From positions 95,606 through 159,605 of the forward strand of contig CAJOIF010000015.1 of the NCBI GenBank assembly GCA_905234765.1: a stretch of 64,000 bases of DNA, read 5' to 3'. A program made the position numbers and the translations under genes. Shown piece after piece: positions 16,552 through 24,950 of the stretch. The DNA is from an uncultured Bacteroidales bacterium. Its GTDB lineage: Bacteria > Bacteroidota > Bacteroidia > Bacteroidales > F082. How positions within the stretch are numbered: the first letter of the stretch is position 1; every line of letters starts with the position of its first letter. The notes beneath the pieces were generated by a model. That model had not been told where the DNA came from and made no database searches. It worked only from the letters and a program-made list of their open reading frames with translations.

Positions 16552-17352
16552 TTATTCAAAAATCAACGAAACTTGGAATAGTTTGTTGCGTAATTGAGCG
16601 ATGGGAGCAGTGTACATAAAGGCTTCACCTTTCATGATGTCAAGAAAACCATAGCTCATTTTAACCTCAATGCCCATTTTGAACCATTGGTTGTAAATGT
16701 CAAAACCTGTGCCAAGCTCGGCGGCGCAATCGAAACGTTTGGTGACGAGGTTGTTGATGAATTCCTGGCCAGAGGCATCCGTCATTTTGTTGTCTTTTTG
16801 GGAAGCCAAGTCGAGTTTTGGGTTGACGCCACCAAAGACATAAGCGCCGATATTGTTATAGCGTTTCGAACGGTATTTGATGTTGAGCGGAAACTCGACG
16901 AAGGTGGTACCGATGGATTTGGTGATGTCTCTCATGGTGATGTTTCCATCGAGGTCTTTGATGGCGATGTCGTAGCGCATTCTGCGCTCGCTGAAACTCA
17001 GCGAAGGGATGAAACGCAAGTCGAAATAACGCCCCAAACGCTTGCTGCCGATAATGCCCACGGTAAAACCAGGTGTCTGCAACGTCTCGATGTTGTAGAT
17101 GGAGATGTACTGGGTGTTCGGGATGCTGATAGGGCCATTTGGCCACGATTCGGGGTCGAGTTCGAGATTTTGGTAGTTATCGACGGTCTTCACCGTGTAC
17201 ATCATCTGGTTGTAAGCCAACAAAAAACCGAAGTGATAAGGCTCGTTTTCGTAGTTGGCCAAATAGCGGATGGTTCGACGTTGGGCTTGTGTGGGGATGG
17301 CAATGACGCTGAGCATCAATGCGATGGCGAGTATTCTTAATGCTTTTTTCAA
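16552..17352 (-). CDS. porT: PorT-family outer membrane protein of the type IX secretion system
   Basis: A 266-residue predicted outer-membrane beta-barrel. Residues 1-23 are a signal peptide ending in T-Q-A-Q. The mature part has alternating hydrophobic strands with Y-H-F-G-F-L-L-A-Y-N near residue 40, G-I-I-G-S-K-R-L-G-R-Y-F-D-L-R-F-I-P-S-L-S-F near 100, E-F-P-L-N-I-K-Y-R-S near 153, and a final strand ending in F. PorT/SprT is a T9SS component needed for export or assembly of the machinery. The gene follows ubiE, an arrangement I recall as common in Bacteroidota, and has its own promoter element at 17417-17424. Confidence 0.88.
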   Translation of the reverse strand: MKKALRILAIALMLSVIAIPTQAQRRTIRYLANYENEPYHFGFLLAYNQMMYTVKTVDNYQNLELDPESWPNGPISIPNTQYISIYNIETLQTPGFTVGIIGSKRLGRYFDLRFIPSLSFSERRMRYDIAIKDLDGNITMRDITKSIGTTFVEFPLNIKYRSKRYNNIGAYVFGGVNPKLDLASQKDNKMTDASGQEFINNLVTKRFDCAAELGTGFDIYNQWFKMGIEVKMSYGFLDIMKGEAFMYTAPIAQLRNKLFQVSLIFE

Positions 17353-17416
17353 GAGGTTCGGGTTTTAATTCAAAATGTAACGCGATTCGTTTTGATTTAT
17401 TGCGCTATAATGGCGG

Positions 17417-17424
17417 CAAAAATA
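17417..17424 (-). promoter_or_regulatory. -7 element upstream of porT
   Basis: TATTTTTG on the minus strand, 65 nt before the porT ATG and just after the ubiE stop; no clear TTTG partner at the right distance. Confidence 0.45.
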
Positions 17425-17441
17425 GGAAAAAAGGCAATGTG

Positions 17442-18137
17442 CTAGCTTTTTACAGCAGAATAAAGTGTGGCAATACCAAAGCCAAAACGCTGAACAGTGC
17501 CTTTTGAGAAGCCATAAAGGGAAAGTGTTCGTGTGAAATCAACAGGCTTTGGAAACCGCTCTACTGATTCGGGCAAGTAGGAATAAGCCCAATCGTCTTT
17601 CGAAACCTGTTTCCCGATTTTTGGAAGTATTTGCTTGAAATACAATCGATAAGCCTGTTTGATAGGAAACCTTTCGGGCATCGAGAACTCCAGAATATAA
17701 ACTTGTCCATTAGGCTTCAAGACGCGACAAATCTCTGAAAGACCTTGTTGCAAGTCCTCGAAGTTACGCACGCCGAAGGCCACCGTGACGGCATCGAAAA
17801 ATTGGCTCTCGAAAGATAAGGCGGCAGCATCGCCAAGACGTAAATCAATTTGGTTTTCAAGGCCTTGCTTCTTGACCTTTTCTTTTCCTATGGCCAGCAT
17901 CTTTTCGGAAATGTCCAGGCCGATGATATGGGCTTGTGGGTTGTATTTTGCCAAAGCGATAGCCAAATCCGCCGTGCCCGTGGCAAGGTCGAGAATGGTT
18001 TCGGGCTGGCTTTTGGCGACGGCTTTAGCGGTTTTTTTGCGCCATGTCTTGTCGATGTTGAGAGATAATAAGTGATTGAGTCGGTCGTACTTTGGCGAGA
18101 TGCGGTCGAACATTCTGGCGATGGGGGAATCACTCAT
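17442..18137 (-). CDS. ubiE: Demethylmenaquinone methyltransferase
   Basis: A 231-residue class I SAM methyltransferase catalysing the last step of menaquinone synthesis (menG/ubiE type). The ATG at 18137 (MSDSPIARMFDRISPKYDRLN) overlaps the GT9 stop by 8 nt; a start at 18155 is possible. Motifs: I-S-P-K-Y-D-R-L-N near residue 13, L-D-L-A-T-G-T-A-D-L-A (SAM loop) near 50, G-L-D-I-S-E-K-M-L near 73, G-D-A-A-A-L-S-F near 98, V-A-F-G-V-R-N-F near 113 and L-E-F-S-M-P near 147. Bacteroidota respire with menaquinone, so demethylmenaquinone is the expected substrate. Confidence 0.95.
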   Translation of the reverse strand: MSDSPIARMFDRISPKYDRLNHLLSLNIDKTWRKKTAKAVAKSQPETILDLATGTADLAIALAKYNPQAHIIGLDISEKMLAIGKEKVKKQGLENQIDLRLGDAAALSFESQFFDAVTVAFGVRNFEDLQQGLSEICRVLKPNGQVYILEFSMPERFPIKQAYRLYFKQILPKIGKQVSKDDWAYSYLPESVERFPKPVDFTRTLSLYGFSKGTVQRFGFGIATLYSAVKS

Positions 18138-19137
18138 GACCGACCAGTTTTTCAATGATTTGGCTCGGTGTGATGCCGTTTAAGCAAGCGTAATCACCTC
18201 TGAAACAAGGCTTATTGCCGTAAACAGAGCATGGCCGACAAGGCAGATCGACTTGGATGCAATCATTTGGGTTTTGTTTCCAGCCCAAGAAGCCCGCGTA
18301 AAGATGCGTTTCACCCCAAACGGAAACGACTCTCGTCCCGACCAAAGATGCCAAGTGCATGTTGGCGGAGTCCATAGAGAGCATTACATCCAATTGGCCC
18401 ATCAAAGCAAGTTCGCCTTTCAAACCTTGCTGACTTTGTGCTGGTTGCACATTGGGATATTTGGCGTGTAGTTCCGCGATTTGCCGTTTTTCCTCTTCGC
18501 CGCCGCCAAAAAGGAATATAGTAGTGTTTTCCCTCTGACTCAAAGCCTTGATGACTTCTTCCATTTTCTCCATAGGGTAAACTTTGGCGGGATGTTTGGC
18601 AAAAGGCGCAATGCCAATCCATGTCTCATTAGTCGCTTTTTGCGTCTCGCAAAAAGAAGAATAGTCAAGCTTTGTGAATTGTGGTTTAATTGGGAAACCT
18701 AGTTCTTCCAATACTTTAGCATAACGCTCAAACGAGGTGGCCTGCTGCTCGAAAACCTTGTTTTTTTGCCGCGTTAAAGCCTTTTTCCCTTTGCGTCCCT
18801 TGTCGATGACGGCAATTTGCCACCCCGACATTCGACAGTTTAATCTCAGTAGAATGGAGCGTAATACATTATGGAAGTCGGCGACGCGGTCAAATTCTTC
18901 GTAGAGGATTTCTCTTATAAGACGATTTAAGCCCCAAAAGCCTTTGTGCCGACCTTTCAGGTCAGCAGCGAAGAAATGCACATTGTTGGGCAAGAGTTCA
19001 AATAAAGGTCTCGCCATCTCTCGGCTGAGTATGGTGATGTCCCAATCGGGGTATTGTGTGGCCATGTCATAGACGACAGGCACCGTCATGGCGATGTCGC
19101 CCAAGGCCGAGAACCGTATGACAAGGAGCTTTTTCAT
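18130..19137 (-). CDS. Glycosyltransferase family 9 (heptosyltransferase-like)
   Basis: A 335-residue GT-B glycosyltransferase of the ADP-heptose:LPS heptosyltransferase family, likely adding a sugar to the lipid A core. The N-terminus V-I-R-F-S-A-L-G-D-I-A-M-T-V-P is the family signature. The C-terminal domain has I-G-I-A-P-F-A near residue 170, F-L-F-G-G-G-E-E near 208 and S-M-D-S-A-N-M-H-L-A near 252. It overlaps the DUF4254 gene by 4 nt (ATGA) and ubiE by 8 nt, so DUF4254, GT9 and ubiE form one transcription unit. Confidence 0.92.
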   Translation of the reverse strand: MKKLLVIRFSALGDIAMTVPVVYDMATQYPDWDITILSREMARPLFELLPNNVHFFAADLKGRHKGFWGLNRLIREILYEEFDRVADFHNVLRSILLRLNCRMSGWQIAVIDKGRKGKKALTRQKNKVFEQQATSFERYAKVLEELGFPIKPQFTKLDYSSFCETQKATNETWIGIAPFAKHPAKVYPMEKMEEVIKALSQRENTTIFLFGGGEEEKRQIAELHAKYPNVQPAQSQQGLKGELALMGQLDVMLSMDSANMHLASLVGTRVVSVWGETHLYAGFLGWKQNPNDCIQVDLPCRPCSVYGNKPCFRGDYACLNGITPSQIIEKLVGHE

Positions 19138-19745
19138 TTTTGCCCGTAAAGCACCGGATTGAGTGCGGGGTCGTTGTACATCTTCATCTGCTTATAGACC
19201 TTCATTACCTTTTCGCCCTTCTTGTAACACTCCATCAGCTGGTCGATGGCGGTGCAAAGGTCAGTGTTTTGCTCTTGTAAAACACGCAGTTTTTCCTCAC
19301 ATTTCGCCTTGTGTTCCTCGCTGACATCGGCGCGCTCCACCTCGGCCTTCATGTGGTAAATTTTCAGTTGCAGAATCGAAAGGCGGTCAATGGCCCAAGC
19401 GGGACTTTCCGTGTTGAGCGTGGCATTGGGCTGTGGTTCAACCTTTTGGAAAAGCAGTTGGTAATAGCCGTCAATCATCTCCACGATGTCGGTGCGGTCT
19501 TGGTTCGACTTGTCGATACGGCGTTTCAAGGCCAAGGCCGCCACTGGATCGATATTTGGGTCACGGATGAGGTCTTCCAAATGCCACTGCACCGTGTCAA
19601 TCCACGCCTTATTATAAAGGTACCATTCGATGGTCAGTTTCTCGTAAGGGTTTTCGCAAGGATGGTCCACGTCGTCAAACTTGTGGTAGTCGGCGATGGC
19701 TTGGTTGAAGATGGGGAGGATGGGTTCGGTGGAAAGGATGATCAT
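19134..19745 (-). CDS. DUF4254 protein
   Basis: A 203-residue soluble, largely helical protein with the DUF4254 pattern: N-Q-A-I-A-D-Y-H near residue 14, E-W-Y-L-Y-N-K-A-W-I-D-T-V-Q-W-H-L-E-D near 40-60, D-P-N-I-D-P near 63, K-R-R-I-D-K-S-N-Q-D-R-T near 75 and M-K-A-E-V-E-R near 130. Function unknown; in Bacteroidota it is often coupled to GT9 genes, as here by a 4-nt overlap, which suggests a role in LPS core or surface glycan assembly (inference). Confidence 0.88.
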   Translation of the reverse strand: MIILSTEPILPIFNQAIADYHKFDDVDHPCENPYEKLTIEWYLYNKAWIDTVQWHLEDLIRDPNIDPVAALALKRRIDKSNQDRTDIVEMIDGYYQLLFQKVEPQPNATLNTESPAWAIDRLSILQLKIYHMKAEVERADVSEEHKAKCEEKLRVLQEQNTDLCTAIDQLMECYKKGEKVMKVYKQMKMYNDPALNPVLYGQK

Positions 19746-19760
19746 GGCAGATGATTTTAT

Positions 19761-19831
19761 GACACGGGACGCGGGACTTCAGGACATGGGACAACCCTGT
19801 CTCGCAGTCTCGCGTCTCGCAGTCTCGCGTC
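19761..19831. repeat. Palindromic repeat family copy 1 (GACGCGGGAC/GTCTCGCGTC)
   Basis: The left half has G-rich units such as GACACGGGAC and GCGGGAC; the right half has their complements, GTCTCGC-AGTCTCGCGTC repeated. The two halves can fold into a long hairpin. It lies between the DUF4254 gene and the aminotransferase. Related copies are at 21082-21154 and 45705-45786. Confidence 0.8.
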
Positions 19832-19834
19832 TTT

Positions 19835-21041
19835 TTAGTGCAGCTTGGTCAACGCGGCCTTGATGCGCTTCACTGCCTCGATGAGTTTGTCCTCGGAGGT
19901 CGCATACGACAGGCGGATGCAGTCGTCGTTGCCGAAGGCGTTACCGGCCACGCAAGCCACATGGGCGTTGTAAAGCAGCCACATGCAGAGGTCGTCGCTG
20001 CCCTTGATGACGGTCTCGCCGTCGGTCTTGCCGTAGAACGACTTCATTTCGGGGAACACGTAGAAGGCACCAGCGGGAGTGTTGCATTTCACGCCAGGAA
20101 TCTCGTTCAGCAGCTTCACGAAGGTGTCGCGGCGGTGGCGGAAGGCCTTCAGCATCTCTTGGATTTCCGTGGAGTTCTCGGGGCTGAGTTCCATGGCCTT
20201 GGCAGCGGCGGCTTGTGCAATGGTGCAGATGCCGGAGGTGATTTGGCCTTGGATCTTGTTGGTGGCTTTCACAATGGCTTGGGGAGCAGCGATGTATCCG
20301 ATACGCCAACCCGTCATAGCATAGCCTTTGGCAACGCCGTTGACGAGAACAAGGCGGTCCTTCAGGAACTCGAACTGGCCCATAGTCTCGTGCTTTTGTT
20401 CATATTGTATGAACTCATAGATTTCATCGGAGATGATAATGATGTTCGGGTATTTTCTCAACACTTCGGCAATGGCGGTAAGTTCGGCTTTGGTGAAGAC
20501 GCTGCCGCTGGGGTTGCAAGGCGTGTTGAGCATGAAGACCTTGGTCTTGGGTGTGATGGCCTTTTCGAGTTGCTCGGCAGTAACCTTGAAGTCGTGCTCG
20601 ATGTCGCTCTTGATGATGACGGGCACGCCGCCAGCCAACTTCACCATTTCGGGGTAGGACACCCAGAACGGCGCGGGAATGATGACCTCGTCGCCGTCGT
20701 TGACGACAGCCAGCAGCACGTTGTTGATGGCCTGCTTGGCGCCGTTGGAAACCAGAACGTCGGTGTCCTTGTAGTCGAGGCCGTTGTCGCGTTTCAGTTT
20801 GTTGGCGATGGCCTTGCGCAGTGCGGGTGTGCCAGGTACAGGCGGGTAGTGCGTGTCGTTATTGTTGACGGCATTGATACCGGCTTGTTTGGCCGATTCG
20901 GGCGTGTTGAAGTCGGGTTCGCCGATGCTCAGGCTGATGACGTCGATGCCTTGGGCCTTCAGCTCGCGGCTCTTGTTGGTCATGGCCAGCGTTGCACTCA
21001 GCCATGTTCAAAACTCTGTTGGAAAGGATGATTTCGCTCAT
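19835..21041 (-). CDS. Class I aminotransferase (aspartate aminotransferase type), N-terminal frameshift
   Basis: The main frame (19835-20983, 382 residues) is a PLP-dependent fold-type I aminotransferase: S-L-S-I-G-E-P-D-F-N-T-P, Y-P-P-V-P-G, S-N-G-A-K-Q-A, N-T-P-C-N-P-S-G-S, S-D-E-I-Y-E and V-A-K-G-Y-A-M-T-G-W-R-I-G-Y with the PLP lysine. It lacks the usual first 20 residues. An ATG at 21041 in another frame encodes MSEIILSNRVLNMAE, the expected N-terminus, and the two frames would join around 20996 if two bases were added or one removed. Either the sequence has an error there, or translation starts at 20983. Both sides carry copies of the palindromic repeat. Confidence 0.9.
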
Positions 21042-21081
21042 GATTTATGTTTAAATGTTGATTGTTTAATTGTTGTTGTTT

Positions 21082-21154
21082 GACGCGAGACTTCGAGACG
21101 CGAGACACGGGACTTTTTGTTGTCTCGTAGTCCCGTGTCCCGCAGTCCCGCGTC
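21082..21154. repeat. Palindromic repeat family copy 2
   Basis: GACGCGAGAC, GAGACGCGAGAC and ACGGGAC on the left are answered by GTCTCG, GTCCCGTGTCCCG and GTCCCGCGTC on the right around a TTTTTGTT loop. It lies in the leader of the aminotransferase gene, between its promoter and start codon. Confidence 0.8.
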
Positions 21155-21164
21155 TTTGAAAGGG

Positions 21165-21172
21165 CAAAGGTA
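21165..21172 (-). promoter_or_regulatory. -7 element upstream of the aminotransferase
   Basis: TACCTTTG on the minus strand. If used, the transcript leader would be about 115 nt and would contain the whole palindromic repeat 21082-21154. Confidence 0.5.
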
Positions 21173-21326
21173 AGCCTTTTTTCGATAGGGTCGGCAGAAT
21201 AACGCGAAAAATAGAATATGCGTGCTAAATCCCCGAAATTTTCCGAGTTTTAGCTATAAAATAGCGATTCGAGTGCTAAAACAGTAAAAAAGTGACGGTT
21301 TTAGCTACTGAATCCGAAACTTTTCG

Positions 21327-21334
21327 TAGTTTTG
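21327..21334 (+). promoter_or_regulatory. -7 element of the EcsC-like gene
   Basis: TAGTTTTG, 33 nt before the ATG at 21367. Upstream lie TTTTAGCTA direct repeats at 21248 and 21299 and a TTTTAGC/GCTAAAA inverted pair, possible operator sequences. Confidence 0.5.
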
Positions 21335-21366
21335 CCCAAAATAGATATTTTTTGAAAATACAAAAT

Positions 21367-22065
21367 ATGTCAACGTCATTTGTGGAAAAAGCAATTAAAG
21401 CGGCAATGAACCTTCCTGGGGTGAAAGTAGATCGTGATGGTTTTTTGCAGAATAATTTCCGAAAATATGGGAATTCGGAACAATTGAGTTCCAAAAGTAC
21501 TCGTGAGATTTACGGTGACAAAGAAATAGATGAAGTTGCTAAAGCTGTTGTTAAGCGTCATATAACAGAAGTAACAGCTTTATCTGCTGCATCTGGATTG
21601 CCAGGTGGTTTATGGGCGATTCCTGCATCAATTGGAGACCTTTCAAATTTTTATGCTCAACTGTTAATTACAGCACAAAAACTTGCGTATGTCTATGGAA
21701 TGCCTGATATTTTAGATGGAAAAGATGATTTGGATGAAAACGCATACCAAACATTAATTGTTTTGTTAGGCGTGGCTGCTGGAGTGGAAGGAGCTAGTCA
21801 AATGTTTGCTAAAATTGCTCAAGGAGCGGTAAAACAATATGCAAAAAAAATAGCAGCAAAACCAGCTTCTAATATGATTAAGCAAATCGTTACAAAAATA
21901 CTTGAGTTTTTGGGAAAGAAGTCAACAGATAAAGCGGTGGAAGGTTTTATTAAAAAATCAATTCCTGGTGTATCAGCTATAATTTCAGGTGCTTTGACTT
22001 ATGCATCATTTAGGCCGATGACTAAAAGATTGAAGAAAGAACTTAAGAAGGATATAGTTTTATAA
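21367..22065 (+). CDS. EcsC-like helical protein
   Basis: A 232-residue protein from the ATG at 21367, behind a -7 box. A longer in-frame start at 21292 would cross the promoter. The middle has A-S-G-L-P-G-G-L-W-A-I-P-A-S-I-G-D near residue 75-91 followed by L-I-T-A-Q-K-L-A-Y-V-Y-G, which resembles EcsC-family proteins, whose biochemical function is unknown. Other glycine/alanine-rich amphipathic helices (G-V-A-A-G-V-E-G-A, S-I-P-G-V-S-A-I-I-S-G) suggest membrane association. The gene is more A/T-rich than its neighbours, which may mean transfer. It stands alone. Confidence 0.65.
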   Translation: MSTSFVEKAIKAAMNLPGVKVDRDGFLQNNFRKYGNSEQLSSKSTREIYGDKEIDEVAKAVVKRHITEVTALSAASGLPGGLWAIPASIGDLSNFYAQLLITAQKLAYVYGMPDILDGKDDLDENAYQTLIVLLGVAAGVEGASQMFAKIAQGAVKQYAKKIAAKPASNMIKQIVTKILEFLGKKSTDKAVEGFIKKSIPGVSAIISGALTYASFRPMTKRLKKELKKDIVL

Positions 22066-22117
22066 AAATGGAGAAATTCCTCTGAAGTATGGTTTCCAGT
22101 TAATATAAGGTGGTGAA

Positions 22118-22270
22118 CTATAAATACGCCGCATAATACACCGGCAAACAAGTAACAACCTCGTCTTTTAGATAGTCCTTGGTATAAAGCAAAATGCGCT
22201 CGCCAATGCGCGAAGGATATTTTTTGCAGAACTCGTCCAAGGATTTGTGGAGATTATAAGGGCGTTGTTT
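22118..22270 (-). pseudogene. C-terminal relic of an AAA/DUF4143 ATPase
   Basis: Reading the minus strand toward the stop at 22118-22120 gives about 50 residues: P-Y-N-L-H-K-S-L-D-E-F, Y-P-S-R-I-G-E-R-I-L-L-Y-T-K-D-Y and a final C-L-P-V-Y-Y-A-A-Y-L. This matches the C-terminal end of AAA/DUF4143 ATPases (compare Y-M-P-V-Y-D-V-M-F-L in the intact gene at 1579). A stop codon and unrelated sequence precede it, so the rest of the gene is gone. A 33-bp repeat array remains on its 5' side. Confidence 0.7.
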
Positions 22271-22337
22271 TACTTGTAAAAATTGAAAAATTGTAATCTA
22301 CTGTATATCTTTTTGTTAATACATATTTTTCAATTAT

Positions 22338-22469
22338 CGCAAAATGTTTTTCGCCTAAAACTGCACTTTTCGCAAAATCTTTTTCGGCTGAAACGACAGT
22401 TTTCGCAAAATCTTTTTCGTCCAAAACTGCACTTTTCGCAAAATGTTTGTTGGTCAAAAACGGCCTGAA
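22338..22469. repeat. Four 33-bp tandem repeats beside the ATPase relic
   Basis: CGCAAAATNTTTTTCG starts at 22338, 22371, 22404 and 22437, exactly 33 bp apart, each followed by an AAAACTGCACTTTT or AAACGACAGTTTT block. The array is contiguous, without spacers. Its core AAAACTGC-(A)(C/G)-TTTTC and period match the repeats at 2962-3043. Confidence 0.88.
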
Positions 22470-22498
22470 ACTTAAAAACAATCCCTATTCCAAAGGAT

Positions 22499-22529
22499 TT
22501 TGCACATCTCCGAAAATTCCCTACCTTTG
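22499..22529 (+). promoter_or_regulatory. Bacteroides-type promoter of the DUF7935-like/lpxD unit
   Basis: TTTG (22499-22502), 19-nt spacer, TACCTTTG (22522-22529), with the ATG at 22548. An exact consensus match. Confidence 0.78.
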
Positions 22530-22547
22530 CCGCCAAATTAGAACACA

Positions 22548-23066
22548 ATGAACACCTGGATAATCTATTCACTAATGGGCGCGGGCCTCTTGCTGATGGT
22601 CGCGGCCATGATACTTTTGTCTCGGCTGATTAAGATGAAAGATTCCGAACTCCGCAATGGGAGCAAGATGGAACTGAAGGTGCAAGCCTTGAAGATTATC
22701 ATGCCGCTGAAGGTGCAAGCCTACGAGCGTTTTCTGCTTTATCTTGAACGTGTGCAACTGCCTCAGTTGGTGAAGCGTGTCTATGTTCCAGGCATGGAGA
22801 AAGGTGCGTTCCATCTCCAGCTTTTACAGAATGTGAGAGAGGAGTTTGAGCACAACCTCGCCCAGCAGCTTTATGTCTCCAATTCCACTTGGAACGCCGT
22901 GGTGAATGCCAAGGAAGAACTCGTCAACCAAATCAATTCGACTTTTGAACAGCTTAAGGACGAGGAGGATGTCTCCATCCTCGCGCAAAGCCTTGTGGCG
23001 TTGCCGAACCCCATGGTGGAGCAGGCCGTGGCCGTCTTGAAACATGATTTTGAACGGCTGCTGTAA
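22548..23066 (+). CDS. Single-pass membrane protein of unknown function
   Basis: A 172-residue protein with one N-terminal membrane helix at about residues 5-27 ([20 protein letters not shown]) and a cytoplasmic helical domain containing [15 protein letters not shown] near residue 53, then [18 protein letters not shown] near 90. This pattern recurs in Bacteroidota hypothetical proteins (I recall it as DUF7935); function unknown. It is 41 nt upstream of lpxD and shares its promoter, so an envelope role is possible. Confidence 0.8.
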   Translation: MNTWIIYSLMGAGLLLMVAAMILLSRLIKMKDSELRNGSKMELKVQALKIIMPLKVQAYERFLLYLERVQLPQLVKRVYVPGMEKGAFHLQLLQNVREEFEHNLAQQLYVSNSTWNAVVNAKEELVNQINSTFEQLKDEEDVSILAQSLVALPNPMVEQAVAVLKHDFERLL

Positions 23067-23107
23067 TAAAACACGGTTTTTGCCGTTCAGATACAAACAC
23101 GAAACAC

Positions 23108-24154
23108 ATGAAATTTACCGCTACTCAAATCGCCGAACTGCTTTCTGGAAAGGTGGAAGGCAACCCCAACGCAGAGGTCTGGAATGTGGCCAAAATCGAG
23201 GAAGGTGCCCCTGGGATGTTGAGTTTCCTGGCCAATCCGAAATATACGCACTACATATACGAAACCAAGTCGTCTGTCGTCATCGTGAACGAGGATTTCG
23301 AGGCCACGGTGCCCATTCAGGCCACTTTGATTCGTGTACCCGATGCCTATGCGTCGTTTGCTAAATTGTTGGCCTTTTACGACCAAATGACACAGAACAA
23401 GCAGGGCGTTTCGTCTTTGGCTTTTGTCTCTAAATCAGCGCAATGTGGTGAGAACCTGTATCTTGGCGAGTTTGCTTTCGTGGGCGAGAATGCCAAGATT
23501 GGCAACAACGTGAAGGTTTATCCGCAGGTGTATGTGGGAGATGGTTGTGTCATCGGCGATAATACGGTGCTTTATCCAGGTGTGAAACTCTACCGCAATA
23601 CGGTTGTCGGCAACAACTGCATCCTCCATGCAGGTGTGGTGCTTGGTGCGGATGGTTTCGGTTTCGCGCCACAGTCCGACGGGCATTATGAGAAGATTCC
23701 GCAAGTGGGTAATGTGGTTATCGAGGACAATGTGGAAATCGGTGCCAACACCACCATCGACCGCTCCACGATGGGTTCTACGCGCATCCACAAGGGCGTC
23801 AAACTCGATAATTTGGTGCATCTTGCTCATAACGTGGAAGTTGGAGAGAATTCTGCTTTGGCAGCTCAAGTGGGTGTCAGTGGCTCGACTCGACTCGGCA
23901 AGAACTGCGTCGTCGGCGGGCAGTCGGGCTTCGTGGGACACATCACCATCGCTGATGGCTCACAGTTTGGTGGCCAAAGCGGCATCATGGGCAGCATCAA
24001 GCAAGAAAACCAACAGTTTATGGGAACGCCGATACAGCCTTTGCGACAGTATTTGGTTTCCAACGCGCGTTTCCGCCATATCGACGAGATGGCACGCAAG
24101 TTAGATGCCCTTGAAAAGGAATTGGCTGAATTGAAAGCTAAATCCAACCTTTGA
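23108..24154 (+). CDS. lpxD: UDP-3-O-(3-hydroxyacyl)glucosamine N-acyltransferase
   Basis: A 348-residue left-handed beta-helix acyltransferase for the third step of lipid A synthesis. The N-terminal uridine-binding domain (T-Q-I-A-E-L-L, then [10 protein letters not shown]) precedes hexapeptide repeats from about residue 105 ([21 protein letters not shown]). The catalytic histidine is in the D-G-F-G-F-A-P region or the following H-L-A-H-N near residue 240. The C-terminus is a helical extension with Glu/Lys/Leu. Its 3' end overlaps the convergent YdcF-like gene by 17 nt. Confidence 0.97.
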   Translation: MKFTATQIAELLSGKVEGNPNAEVWNVAKIEEGAPGMLSFLANPKYTHYIYETKSSVVIVNEDFEATVPIQATLIRVPDAYASFAKLLAFYDQMTQNKQGVSSLAFVSKSAQCGENLYLGEFAFVGENAKIGNNVKVYPQVYVGDGCVIGDNTVLYPGVKLYRNTVVGNNCILHAGVVLGADGFGFAPQSDGHYEKIPQVGNVVIEDNVEIGANTTIDRSTMGSTRIHKGVKLDNLVHLAHNVEVGENSALAAQVGVSGSTRLGKNCVVGGQSGFVGHITIADGSQFGGQSGIMGSIKQENQQFMGTPIQPLRQYLVSNARFRHIDEMARKLDALEKELAELKAKSNL

Positions 24155-24824
24155 GACGGTAATACGCCAGCGCGGAATATTCCCTCACGCAGGTAATTTC
24201 CAATTTCAGATAATTGAAGAACGTATAGCGCATTTTGACGCTTTCTATCGATGGAATGGCCTTGTTCCCACCGAGTTTCTGTTTTTTCAGCGACAGGTCG
24301 AAATCCACAGTGGCAGGGTAGGCTGCCTTGCCGATGATATTTTGGAATCCGACTTTGTTCAGACATTTCACCGTGCGTCTGATATGCTCTGGCGAAGTGA
24401 CAACAATAAGTTGCTTTTCAGTAAGTTCAGGATGTAAAGCTTTCAATTCCAATGCTTGTGAGCGCGTGTTGGTACCTTCGGTCATATAAAGGACACTGTC
24501 AATGCCGCCTTGACGCAAAAGTCGGGTCATTTCGGCTTGGCAGAGCGAGTCTTCGGGATGCACCAATAGGACGGGGACATCGAAATGGCGCGCTAAGGCT
24601 GCCGTATGGTACAAGCGCATCAGATTGTCCTCAGAAGGCATTCCGGCTCCGCCGAACATAATGATGTATTCAGGATGCGTTATGACCGTAGTTTTGTCGG
24701 GATTTTGCCCCAGATTGAAATACCAATAAAATGGTTTGGAAGTGAACGCCAGCACAATCATTGCGAGGAAAATAGCGCCAAGTGTGAAAAAAATGACTTT
24801 TATGGTTTTTGCTAAATGCTTCAT
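24138..24824 (-). CDS. YdcF/ElyC-like DUF218 membrane protein
   Basis: A 228-residue protein with one N-terminal membrane helix (about residues 8-28) and a DUF218 domain: I-I-M-F-G-G-A-G near residue 54, L-Y-H-T-A-A-L-A near 70, E-G-T-N-T-R-S-Q-A near 115 and [11 protein letters not shown] near 140. Related E. coli proteins (SanA, ElyC) affect envelope integrity. It lies in opposite orientation between lpxD and lpxC, overlapping lpxD by 17 nt, so its expression could interfere with lpxD (inference). Confidence 0.86.
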   Translation of the reverse strand: MKHLAKTIKVIFFTLGAIFLAMIVLAFTSKPFYWYFNLGQNPDKTTVITHPEYIIMFGGAGMPSEDNLMRLYHTAALARHFDVPVLLVHPEDSLCQAEMTRLLRQGGIDSVLYMTEGTNTRSQALELKALHPELTEKQLIVVTSPEHIRRTVKCLNKVGFQNIIGKAAYPATVDFDLSLKKQKLGGNKAIPSIESVKMRYTFFNYLKLEITCVREYSALAYYRLKGWI

Positions 24825-24879
24825 TATGTGTGTTTTCTATTTTTAGAGCTTTGTAAAAGTGTTCAAAGGTACGGTTTTT

Positions 24880-24911
24880 TTTGTAGGTTGAAGAATATTT
24901 TCCTATTTTTG
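24880..24911 (+). promoter_or_regulatory. Bacteroides-type promoter of lpxC-lpxA
   Basis: TTTG (24880-24883), 20-nt spacer, TATTTTTG (24904-24911), 39 nt before the lpxC ATG. A divergent TACCTTTG for the YdcF-like gene lies at 24864-24871 on the minus strand. Confidence 0.75.
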
Positions 24912-24950
24912 CCCGTTTTTTGTGGGCAAGTTCCACATAACTTAGTTTTT

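Noticed and set aside
19838..21031. A 397-codon plus-strand frame opposite the aminotransferase
   Set aside because: Antisense to conserved aminotransferase motifs; no independent promoter or domain.
22338..22469. CRISPR array
   Set aside because: The four units follow each other directly with no unique spacers and there are no cas genes.
22254..22481. A short protein with 11-residue repeats (F-A-K-S-A-V-L-x-E-K-x)
   Set aside because: It is simply the translation of the 33-bp DNA repeats in one frame; no start signals, and the repeats match a non-coding array at 2962-3043.
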